Assembly: GCA_946803715.1 (NCBI GenBank)
Contig: CAMPET010000082.1
Coordinates: forward strand, 139,109-183,620
From: Beroe ovata
Lineage: Eukaryota; Ctenophora; Nuda; Beroida; Beroidae
Direction: 5' to 3'
DNA length: 44,512 nucleotides
In this document: positions 1 through 11,500 of the stretch, in pieces
How positions within the stretch are numbered: the stretch's first letter is position 1
Layout: every line of letters begins with the position of its first letter
Notes under the pieces: model-generated
The model's input: only the letters and a program-made list of their open reading frames with translations
Told to the model about the DNA's origin: nothing
Database searches by the model: none
Position numbers and translations under genes: made by a program

Positions 1-1329
1 TCCATATCAGAAAAATGAGGATATGTTTAAAAATCACAAATGCAACACAAAAAAGATACACAAAATGAAAGTTGACCAAGTCAAAACTTGCTCTTGCTCG
101 AACACCCGTACAGACACACAGATCTGATCATCATTGCACATGAAAACTCCTCAGGCACGCCCATCACCTGCTGTGCTACTAGCAACTGCTAGTTCCATAG
201 TCGGACACAGACAGAGCGCTATCGGTCCCCCATTCCCAGGGGCCTGGGCATTGACATGAATTAGTCCGGATAACACCACCGGCCAGCCCTGGGACTGAAT
301 GGGAGTCGGCTCTCGCAAACTGTTCTTTCGGATAACGTCCTTGATAGCGTTTGGGAACTAGAAAGAAACTAGAAAGGGCATATACCTGGGCAATGGGCAT
401 ACGTCAGACTGCCGCCACATCACGTGTAGAAACACTATAGCTTCATCTAGTGAGGTGACGGTTTCTAGTGAGGTGACGGTGCTGCCTCTCTATGGTCCAA
501 ATAGACGGATCACGGAAAACACAGTTTTTTAATCAATACAGTTAACATGGTGTCATACAGTTAACAGTGGTGTCATTGATAGTCAAAATTCGGCGAATCC
601 GTAAGAACATATGCCTATGGAGATAGTAGTACTAGTAGGGTCTAGTAAGCACCGCGCATTACATAAACGCACAATCACATTGCTCCCCGAGTCAGCCCTT
701 CGGGTTTCCTCGGTGTCACATAAACTACAGATGCCGTGGGGGTGGGTTTTGCAACCCCCCTGATACGTGCATAAATACTGAACCTACAAATGTCATCAGT
801 TTTCCAAGAAGAGTGTTTTATTTTTGATATACCTCAGTCGCGTCCAATATCATTCTTATGTTAGGCCATGCTGCAAAACACGCTGGCATCTTACTCTGTG
901 TTTTAAATTTAACGAGACTGGGAACTTGTTGAAGCACCTGCATCAACTTCCTGTACACCACGTCTAGCCACGTTAGCCGAATTCTCGAAATCGTGACTCT
1001 CGAGCACTGCGATGAAATGACGAAATGTTATTGGTATAATTATCGATCGAGATGCTATTTCAAACCAAGAGAATTGTGCAACTGATTATGATCATACTTG
1101 AAAACCGTTGGACGCGATGCATTGAATGGGATGTGGAGCTGAGATTCAAATGAACGTTTGCGCAAAGCTGTTCGTCTTTCATCTCTTTCCCCATCATCAG
1201 TTTCATCGATCAGGGCATAAAATAAATGTGACATAATGTAAATAGGTAGGCAAAAGTCAAAAGAGATTGCTGTCGAGTGTTGTGGTAGCGGAAGTAGTGT
1301 CACGTGGGAGTGGGGTCGGGAGAGAAGAC

Positions 1330-1855
1330 TCTGAAAAGTGGAAATTCTGTCAAGAAAAGTTGTGTCACAAGGGAATAGTGTAATGAAAAGATTGAACGAT
1401 AACTTTGTGAGGCAGACGTGATTCCCTTTTTTAGGGTTAGAGGCAGAAGCGTGTTCATCTTTCAGCTCTCTCCCTTATCCACTGGTAGATTCACCGCGAA
1501 TCGTACTCAACAGTTAGTTGTGCCAGGCAGATCACGTATGTGATGTAGGGAAAAGCATGCCATGAGATAAAAGATTCAAGACTCAAGAGGAAGTTATGTG
1601 AATAGAAGAAGTACTACGCGAAAGTCTAGAGGTAGCCGTGTCAACACAGAGTAGCGCTAAGAGGAAGTGCTGTACAGAGGAGAAGTGTTAGGACAAATTG
1701 ATGTCAAGAGGGAGTGGTGTACAGATAGAATTGTATCAAGAGATAGACATATCAAGAGAATTGCAGTGTATCAAGGGAGTATTGTCCAATGGGCACTGGT
1801 GTCAATAGAGAATGGTGTCAAGAAAGAATAGTGCCAAGAGGGGGCGGTGTNCAAA
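1330..1855. repeat. Degenerate minisatellite, unit about 15-22 bp
   Basis: Variants of 'gtcaagagggagtggtgt' recur irregularly through this stretch (for example near 1700, 1800, 1815 and 1835), mixed with related 'aagaggaagt' words. The copies have diverged in length and sequence, so this is an old tandem array. A single N at 1851 lies at its right end. Confidence 0.5.
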
Positions 1856-2600
1856 TTATGCAACAATCGAACATTGTCACTATTTTGAGTTACAGATTTT
1901 CGGAGTCCAATAGTAGCGTTGATGATAAATAGCCAGGCACAGATGATAGCTCAACAATTATCGTCACAACTATAGGTTAAAATAAATTCTCATAATTTTG
2001 AGTGATATTGAATACTTAATTTTGACATAAAATTACGACATTGTAAATAATCAATTGTTATTCACTGCTGAGAATTCACTATTTTAGTGGGGTCTGAGGG
2101 TCGGCCACAATTCTGCTAAGCGAGCTCATACTACTAGAAGCATTGTGTGGCTGGTCTGCAACTCTAAATGCTAGGGACATATCCGAAATAATAGCGAACC
2201 CCCACGAGCCCTTGTTCGTCCAGTATGAGGAGGCTGCAGGCTGCTTTATTAGCCCTGATAAAGCCACAAAGAGGAGAATGAGAAGAGAAAGAAAATGGAA
2301 GAGAGAAAATGTCGAGCAATTATGCCATCAGATCACAGTTGATAATGATAGCCAGGGTTATAATTGTCGCTCCTTGATTATTATCCCCGCCCGGACACAC
2401 AGAAACACTAACTCATGACGAATGCCGAATATCGAGCTGCTGCAGCCCGGAATTGCGCAGCGCTCGGCGACGAATCCTTCGCAATGTGTACAAATGCATC
2501 GGGTATTATAATAATCGGGCAATGTCACTGGCATTATAGCCCTGTTGGGGTTTATGCAAATTATAGCTCTGTTGGGGTTTATGCAAGTAGCAGTGAGCAC

Positions 2601-2642
2601 TGCGCATTGGGCAGTGCGCATTGGGCAGTGCGCATTGGGCAG
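2601..2642. repeat. 14-bp tandem repeat, 3 copies
   Basis: The unit TGCGCATTGGGCAG occurs three times head to tail. Just upstream (2540-2586) a separate duplication of 'ctgttggggtttatgcaa' is present. Confidence 0.85.
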
Positions 2643-3183
2643 ATAGCAGCAACATTTTATCAAGATCACTACTGACATGATCAACTGCCCTGTCTCTTGA
2701 TGATTGGTGAGATCTGTTCACTGCAGTGTTAAAATCGACAGTCATTGATATGTGTGTGAATGTTCAGCAGAAACGCCAGATATACTGTTTTCAAACCACA
2801 TGCACACACTCCACATGGTAATTTGTGGCTGGAACTCGCATGACCGTTAGGACGGCAATAATTGCTGATAATTCTGTCTAATAAACGGGAGCTCCAGCTG
2901 ATAAGCAGACAGTTCTATGGTATACGATATTGGTGGGATAATTTTGCACACATGAGGTGATATTTGCAGGGATTTGAAATAATGACTTTGCTTTCGTGGT
3001 GTGAAGAAAAGGGGGTAGATGAGTTGAGAAGAAAGTCAGAAGTCGAGTTTTATGTTTATCTGCAGTACAACCCATTGGACAGAAAGGGCAGTTAACCAAA
3101 TGTTAGAGAATCAGCTACTCTCAGTGACGTCATACTGATAAGGGAATGCCTGGTTACGTGCGCCTTTTTGTGATCACGCACAG

Positions 3184-3290
3184 GCGTGAGTCACGCTATC
3201 ACACATGACACACAGCCACACATGACACACACATGACACACACATGACACACACACACACACACACACACACANAAACAAACACACACAC
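3184..3290. repeat. CA microsatellite with ACATGACACAC variants
   Basis: A run of (AC)n is preceded by several copies of 'acatgacacac'. It is broken by one N near 3274, which probably marks an unresolved repeat length. Confidence 0.9.
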
Positions 3291-4540
3291 ACATCACAGG
3301 TTATTATTCCCATTAAAGCTACTCTAGTAAAGTATTTCGCTGCTAATTTTTATCGTGTATACGTGGTATTGTGATACAATGTTTCCATGAGAAATAAACT
3401 GATAACCAAGTTTAAGTCGCAAGACTCCACTTATTGTATATTCTTTCACTGCACTCGTAGCTTTCAGTCAGTGCTACCCAGCTTCCATTTCGTCGCCGTG
3501 TAATGTTAGAGATCGTCGTATAACACCGGAGAGGTCACTGAACCACACAAAAACTTCAGCCCGACTCTATTGGCAACCACAAGCCACGCCCATTTGTTAA
3601 CCTTTTCTTACAGTGTAAAATACTGAGAAACTACAATAGTTATCTATACTTGGTCACATGAATAGCTTGGCCCGGGAACTCAGTGGGCAGGCATGCTGCA
3701 TGATCTTTCCTTGATTTTCACTGCATTTTCGTGTGTTCATTGGAAAACACCCAACAGCTGGACCAAGCAAGATATGATAAAGGTGTCAGATGTCGCTTAC
3801 ACTCGTAACGTATGAAAGTCAACAATATGAGCACTTTATTAGGTACTAGGCGTATGCAGTACAGCTGCAGCATTGCACATCATACCTATAGCTCTTTCGT
3901 GCCATTTTCTTTCTTTCACAGTTTTACAGTGCAGCTTTCCCTTTAATAAAGCTGTAGGTGCATTAATAATGTAGGTAGGTACCTACAATAATATGAATAT
4001 TTTACTTTGTATGTAATAGTTGGAGTTGAATATTGCAATGTACAGTTACACTGCATATCTATGTACCTACAAGCCCGCAAGTAGAGACATGTTTTCTAGG
4101 GATATTTCTCTAAAGACAGCACTGATTCTTGCCTACTAGGGTCAACTTATGCCAAGCTATATCACAGTCTCCAGATAACTTATCTCATGAATAAAAACAT
4201 ATTATAAATAAGTCTGTAATAGCGTTAATGGTCTTACATGTAGGCAGGTAAAATTTGCCTGGTAAATAGGCCATCAACTTTATAAATAGAAACCACATGA
4301 TACATTTTAGTGGGCCTTCAGCTCGACTGAAGCCATTACTCTCATTGGCAGGAAGGAGGCTTAGCGATGAACTAATTTTCGTATTCCATCGATCCACTGT
4401 TTGATACTAGATTATGAATTGTCTGTTGATACTTGATAACATTTATTTTGCATTAAAGAAGTTAGAAGTTAGAAGTAATATTGTCCGAAGTCCGTTCAAC
4501 GAATAATCACGGAGTCACTCACACACGTGTACACACAGGT

Positions 4541-5035
4541 ATGCAAGCAGACATGGAACATGATGACAGTGCAGTGCCCATGGACATGATGATGATGCAG
4601 ATGACATTCTACATCAGCAAGAAGGTGACTGTTCTCTTCGAGATCTGGGATATCAAGACCACAGCAGGGATAGTGCTGACGTCACTGTTCTGGGTGATTG
4701 CTGGGTTTCTGTACCAGGGACTGAAGTTTGCAAGGCAGTACATACAGAACACAGTCACTCGTCAACACTCAGGCGAGCAGGAGGGTCTCATAAGACGGGT
4801 ATTGAGATACGGATCGGTGTCAGGTGATAATGATGATAACCGGAGCAAGACAAACTGGAAACTCCATCTTCTCCAAACATTCCTCCAGCTAGTACAGACT
4901 GGATTCGGGTACCTGCTCATGCTGGTCGTAATGACGTACAACTTCTGGCTGTTCTGGGCTGTCCTTATTGGGGATGCACTCGGGTACCTTGTCTTTCAGA
5001 GACACTCATTCGATAACTCTGATCACTGCAACTGA
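4541..5035 (+). CDS. CTR-type high-affinity copper transporter (SLC31 family)
   Basis: Imports Cu(I) across the plasma or endosomal membrane; the family works as a homotrimer. The frame gives 164 residues from the ATG at 4541; the same frame is open further 5' to about 4481 but has no earlier ATG, and residue 5 is an alternative Met. Seen in the protein: a Met-rich N-terminus (M14, then M16-M19 and M21), TM1 about 41-64, a polar loop, TM2 about 107-133 with the M-x3-M selectivity motif (M127, M131), and TM3 about 134-153 with the G-x3-G packing motif (G144, G148). The C-terminus ends His-Cys-Asn, close to the HCH tail of human CTR1. Single coding exon; an upstream untranslated exon is possible. 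A naming choice between SLC31A1 and SLC31A2 is not justified. Confidence 0.93.
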   Translation: MQADMEHDDSAVPMDMMMMQMTFYISKKVTVLFEIWDIKTTAGIVLTSLFWVIAGFLYQGLKFARQYIQNTVTRQHSGEQEGLIRRVLRYGSVSGDNDDNRSKTNWKLHLLQTFLQLVQTGFGYLLMLVVMTYNFWLFWAVLIGDALGYLVFQRHSFDNSDHCN

Positions 5036-5515
5036 TTGTCGGGTTCCAACAACTACATATTCTCTGTTTTGCTGACTTTAGTGCCGGCATGAGATCGGAC
5101 ATAATCATGATAATTGATAATATAGACAAGTCAATAATTGTTTTCCTGTGCTGAGCTGCAAACTTGTTAATTCCTTAATGAATCAATTGTACCAATTTTG
5201 CTAATTATTCATTGGTGTTTGTGTATTCAGATGTTTCCTTGAAAGGATGAGAATATTGTTTAAATTGTCGTTAGAAAGTTAGACAGATATTCTTATTTCA
5301 ATCAATTCATCAATTAAATTAAACTGATGTTTTCAACCGTACAGTGATTGTTCTGTGTTACATCAATACTGATGACACAAATGAGCAACAACTCTACACG
5401 AGATGTATGTAACCTCAATTTTGAGCCGTCTTCAACTTTGAATTGGAAGCTTTGATTCCGTTTGCGTTGTGTATTTTGTTACTAAATTAGATCCAGATTT
5501 GATGGCTTGAAAAGG
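5036..5515. other. Spacer between copper transporter and receptor phosphatase
   Basis: AT-rich and without open coding structure. It must contain the 3' end of the copper transporter transcript and the promoter of the downstream receptor gene, both on the plus strand. I see no clear AATAAA or TATA element. Confidence 0.5.
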
Positions 5516-8500
5516 ATGTGCGGCTTTGCGGGGGTGATCTTTTTCACCTTTTTCCACATCACGTTGTCAGGTTGAAGCTTATAAACTGAATTGGACACCA
5601 TATTGTGAGAACACCATATTGTGAGAAGCAAATTATCAATACAAGCCGTTAATCAAATTCCGATAAAATATTTCAGGTGGACAGTTTTTGGATGTGCTAC
5701 CTGACACTGACATTCTCATGGGCATAGCTGTTGAAATCAAGACAAACTTACCACAAACAGAAACAGGGTTCATGCAAGTCAACTTCAAGGACGACTTTGG
5801 TCTCCCTGCCGGGTCTCTAGAGATTGTCCTGAAGGGCAGTCCAACGTACCACTTTGGGTATTGCAGTGGATTCAGGGAGTATTTCACTCGACCACTCCCT
5901 ATTGAAAATGAGAAGATCTGGCAGGTGGAGAAATCAGTCTCGGCAGCCAGTGAAGTTAGGGTGAAGTTGCTGTGTAACAGTGAGGTCATGCTCGATATGG
6001 CTCTCAGTAATGAGGTCTGCAACAACGGGGACTTGCTGGAGCCCTGGAGGAGCTATTGGGAGAGGGAAGCTCTGCTAGTCAGCATTCCTCAACAAGACAG
6101 TGTGTCTGAGACTTACAGAGTGCTAGGTATGGTGAAATTCAACTCTCCCATGATGAATATACAAATTGACAGAAGATGTGGCTGACACTCGCTTCCCCTT
6201 CACCAGGACCAGCAAGATTCACACCAATTGACCGAGACACTAACGTGGTGCTGAGTGACACTAACACACTCCTGATAACCACCGACTCTATCATTGGCAG
6301 TGAGGAGGAACTACATGTTCTCCTCCTGGACAGCAGTGGGGAGTCAGCAGGGGCGATCCACATCACATTCTCACCGGCTATCACATACAAGATAGGGGAG
6401 TGTGAGGGTGAGGCACGCCCCATCCCCACCAGCCTAGTTGACTCCACACCCCTGACACTACCAGCTGGATCTATAGCAGTGTGGGGTGTCAGCAGGTCAC
6501 GCTCAGACACTGACATCACGGTGACACTGTCATGTAATGGAATAGTGGTAGTGGAAGTGCAGCTTGACGACACTGTCTGTGGAGCTGATGACTTGGCTAG
6601 TCCGTGGAGGGAGTTCTGGAACAGGGCAGTGGGGAGCTTTAGAATACCTACTGGTGATACCGCTTCTCATTACTACAGAGTTGCAGGTACCTATGAGTCT
6701 AGAGCCTGACTTTCCGCAATGATGACTTGCTCTAAGTAAGGAGGTCGTCAACGACAAATCAGCCAAAATAGCGCTGTCAAGTAGTATCATGGACCATAGA
6801 CTTGTTACATATAATTGTCAGTTTGATAAAAGTTTTGCCCTCATAGGCGAAGACGGTTTTCACCCAGTGGTGTACAACAAGGAAATCGACTACCTGAATG
6901 GTATGCGGGTTCGCGTTAGAACCCCGTCAATAATTGGCAGCGGAGACAGACTGCAACTGAGGTACCTGACAGCTAGTGGTGACGTAGGAGGGGCAGTCCA
7001 CATCCACCTGGCATCACCACCACGCTACTTCCTGCAGTACTGCAGTGAGTCATACAGGGACCTGCCTGGACCGTTCCCAGACCAGTACGAGAATGTGTGG
7101 AGTGTGAGAACCAGTGTGGTGGAGGGTGGTGTGACGGTGCAGATTGGGAGTGGGGAGAGGGAGTTGCTCCACCTTCTTCTCGATGATGTGGTGTGTGGAG
7201 GCAATTCCAGCTGGAGGTCTTCCTGGCTGGATATGAGCGCGGAGAAGATACTTTTCCCTACACAGGATATTGTATTTCCCTACTATATGTTCACAGGTTT
7301 GCACCTGCATAGTAACTCCCGCCAAACTAGCATCCTCAAACACCACATCCCAATCTGAGGGAAGTGACAGTCATGGGTTCTCATTTCAGCAATCTATGGA
7401 GTCAATAAAGAAGTGAAGGTTGGATCCAGCACCTCGGTGAACTGCATTGTGTCAATCTCGAGTCCTGTTTCGGGAGTTATCTGGAAGAAGGATGGTACAG
7501 ATGTGACGACAATCCCAAACACTTACTACTCTGTGAGCAGTGGAGTCCACTCTGGCGGCTTTCAGACGGCTACCCTGACAGTGGATCCCCGGGATAACAC
7601 GGCAGATGCCACCTTCACCTGTGTGGTATCTGCCACCTCAGTGTGGGGAGACGACACTCAGGAAGCCACTGCTGTCAACGATGTCTTTGGTATGAAGTAG
7701 CATCACTTCGCGCATTGGAATACGTTATGAATAGTAATCGTAGTAAGATTGTAACATTTGTACATATGTCCTGGCTCATTCTTGCTCCTCTTGAGAGCAG
7801 GTGGTTCACCTCATTCAATACCACCAGATGTTACAGCTGAGAGCAAGACTGTGGTGACCAACAGAGATCAGAAGATAACCTGCACCATGAATGGACTGTC
7901 AGCAGGAGCACAGGTCACGTGGGTCAAACCTGACGACACTCCTGTCTCGGAGTCAGATACTGACAATTACATCGTGGAGACCGGCTTGTCCACTTTGTCA
8001 GAAGGGAACCAGATATCAACACTCACCGTGAAGCGCGTTGTTATGGAGACCATCACTTCACCAGCAACTTACAGATGTAGGACACGATCACTTCGCTACT
8101 ACAGTGAATCTAGTGACGTTGACACCAGCGTCACATTGACACCCATCACTGACGGTTAGTGACTGCTAAGTGCTCATTATTGTTGACAATTCTGAGATAC
8201 AAATCGTGGATTTGAACAATGTCCCACTTGAACCTCACAACATACACCTGACTCTCCAGGCGGTGAAGGGTACACGTTAGTTGAGCGGGCCACGCCCATC
8301 CCTCTGCAAGTAGGCATGACAGTCCACATCAAGACCCTCTCAAGAAGTGGCAGTGGGGACATCCTGGACATGGAATATCAGCGTCTGGGGGAGGGGGAAT
8401 ATGGTGGGGCATTCCAAGTCCACTTCACGGACACCCCCACCTACACCCTGACCGACTGTCATAGCTCCTGGGTGGAGTTACCGGGGGATTTACCCGCAAA

Positions 8501-11500
8501 TCTGGACAAGACCTGGTCAATCAGGAGGACAGTTACCAACATCTACAATAAGATAGTGAGAGTGGAAGTGACGTGTAACAGTGTGGTGATACTGAATGTG
8601 ACACTAGATGACACTGTCTGTACGAGTGCTGCTTGGAGGACAACCTGGGAGCGACAGGCGGTGTCAGTGGTCTTCTCTAACGAGGATACTGCATCTAACT
8701 TCTACAAACTAGAGGGTGAGCCTCTTTCCATGCATGTGCTTGCTATGTTACACTTACTTCACAATTGTGACGATCAATTCCGTTACAATCTCACATCTGC
8801 TCATTTCCAGAGAAAGCACCATGTTCGGTGATACTCAGCCCTCTGGCATACTCATTCCTGTCGTGTGAAATTGAGGGTCAGATAGAGACATGCACACTCA
8901 CATGCGACACTGCCAACGGATACACTTTCAAGTGAGGGTCATGACGAGAAATATCAGTGGTCATAATAATAATTATCAGCTATGATCATGATCAATGGTC
9001 ATTGTCACAACACACACCCATCTCAGCGATCCTAACACTGGAACCAGTCTGGTACAGACATGTGACCGGGCTGTCGGGCTGTGGTCAGAGCAAACGGCAG
9101 ACAACTTCTATGCCAAGGTTTGGATCCTCCATACCCTATCTCGTCTGCGCCCTATTATCTTGTCTGTACCCTTTCACTTATAGTTTGTGGGATAGCACAG
9201 CTGTAGTTCAACCGAACTCTATCCCTCTAATTACACACACACATACACAAACACACACACACAAACACACACACACGCACACACACACATACACACACAC
9301 ACACACAAACACACGCAAACAGTGGAGTGACATTTGCACGAAGCAAGACAACCCAGTGAAGCGGTTAACCACAACCGTTGTGTACCTGGAGGAAGATGTC
9401 CCAACCACTGAGGGGAGTCTTGTCTGTCCAAGTATAGCGGATATCAACACAGCTCTTGTGGTGCTACACGATACTTACGCTTACCTTCTCCTCTGTCTCG
9501 AGGAAGAGGAGTGCCAGGTGAGGAGTGAGTGTCAGGTGAGGAGTGAGTGTCAGGTGAGGAGTGACTGGGGTTGAGGAGTGAGTGTCAGGTGAGGAGTGAC
9601 TGGGGGTGAGGAGTGACTGGGGGTGAGGATAGATATGAATATGAGGTGGCGAGGATAGGTGAAAAACATTAGCAGTGAGAACAGTACATGTGGTGAGATA
9701 GGTGGAGGTATCCTGGCAAAATGCCCAACACACACTCACATTCCCCAGCAAGAGACAGATCTGACCACGTGTGAGGTGGTGGATACCCCGGTACGGGGGG
9801 TGAGGGTAACAGTGTACTACAACCAGGTGTCAGCTCTTGCTGATGATACTCCCATGACACTTTTAGCAGGGTAAGTACTCCCAAGTCTGACCAGATATGT
9901 TACAATACTTACTCAGCCTCAATGTATTGGCTTCCAAACTCTATATTTCGGTATGATATTGACTGATACATTCCACAGTACCGATAATTCATCTCCTCCC
10001 ATATAGGTCCTTCAACTACATCATAGTATCAGGAATGTACACGCTGAGCATCACACAAGGTACACTGATCACGATATATAGGCAAACACAGACAATCTCT
10101 TTTTCTATAATATTCCATCACATATCAACCCCGGCCCTTAACTTGCTAACCCCCCAACTTGCTAACCCCCAACTTGCTAACCCCCCAACTTGCTAACCGT
10201 CATATCTCACAGTGGGCTATACAGCAAACAGAGCGAATTTCATCAGCACTTTTGACCATACTTGTGACGCCGGCTATGGCAAGGTATGTGCTTGACAACT
10301 GTGCTCGACAACTGTCAAATATAGATCTACTGGTTCTATAATTGATAACAGTTATTCCCGATATCACCACTTCATCAACAGATAGGCATGTTTTNCTATA
10401 CAGCAAACAGAGCGAACTTCATCAGCACTTTTGACCATACTTGTGATGCCGGCTATGGCAAGGTATGTGCTTGACAACTGTGCTTGACAACTGTCAAATA
10501 CTACTACTGATTCTATTATTGATAACAGTTATTCCCGATATCACCAATTCATCAACAGATAGGCATGTTTTGCACGCACTGCCCCAATGGGTACTTCATG
10601 GACGAGAAGACAAACAGGTGTACTGAGTGCCCAGTGGGAAGTTACACTGACACTGAGGGTGCGACTACATGCATCCCTTGTGATGAAGGTGGGAACCCCC
10701 CATAATTATTAATTATCCCTAATTATCCCTCTTCCGGCACAGACATATTTAACTCACAGTTACATACGCATACCCACACAAACACCTGCACAATCCACAG
10801 TAACACAGCGAGTCACACAGAAGCAACACAGCACATAACATCACCTGCTGTACTCGACAGGAATGACGACATTCCAAGACCGCAGCACGATGGCCAGTGA
10901 CTGTGTGCACAACTGTGTGGTGGAGGAGCCGAACAAGGGCGTGGTCATGCCGCCACCCAATTGGAACGTGCCCAGAGGGGAAACACTGCAGATCACGTGT
11001 AATGAGGGTAATACTACTGCTTTCGGCGTGGAGTACACGTGAGTGCTATTGTCAATGATAAGCCCATTACTGTGATTTCCCATTTGAGTAAGGTATGAAA
11101 CAGCTTTTGTTGTGCGAGATAGGGAAAATGAGAGAATATGCTCGCAACATCAATGTGCGAAGAAAGGATGTGATACAGATCACATCAATATCAAATTAGA
11201 TAACATCGACCACTCATGATCACGAACACACGCCCATCATGATGTACAGGTATGAGTGTGGGGGTGCGACACCACATTGCTTCTCCATCTGCTCGCTAGA
11301 GCATCTACCAGAGGAGGTGATGCTCATACCTCACGACATGACTCGACACTTCCTATACCACGGGAATACGACTGTCGTGTACTGTGCAGACCGATCAGCC
11401 TTCCACGAGTGAGTGTCACGCGTTGTTATAGCAACGTGACATGCCACGCGTTGTTATAGCAACGTGACATGTCACTCGTTACCATGGAACCGTACTACAT

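Larger units (their letters stand above)
1..4480. other. Stretch without a recognised gene
   Basis: I find no coding exon I can defend here. The open frames are short, lack recognisable domains, and overlap each other on both strands. The stretch holds a local 18-bp duplication (448-482), a short duplication around 540-580, a degenerate purine-rich repeat (about 1330-1850), a 14-bp tandem repeat (2601-2642) and a CA microsatellite (about 3184-3290). It may include the promoter and 5' untranslated exons of the copper transporter that follows. Confidence 0.5.

Noticed and set aside
179-400. Minus-strand 73-codon frame
   Set aside because: No domain or splice support; composition looks like chance.
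1055-1303. Minus-strand 82-codon frame with ALIDETDDGERDERR, looking a little like a transposase N-terminus
   Set aside because: No family motif, no supporting splice context and no continuation on either side.
2143-2745. Overlapping frames on both strands around 2.1-2.7 kb
   Set aside because: They run through the 14-bp and 18-bp repeats, are mutually overlapping, and resemble no protein.
9208-9450. Minus-strand frames rich in V and C
   Set aside because: Translation of the CA microsatellite and the antisense of a real receptor exon.
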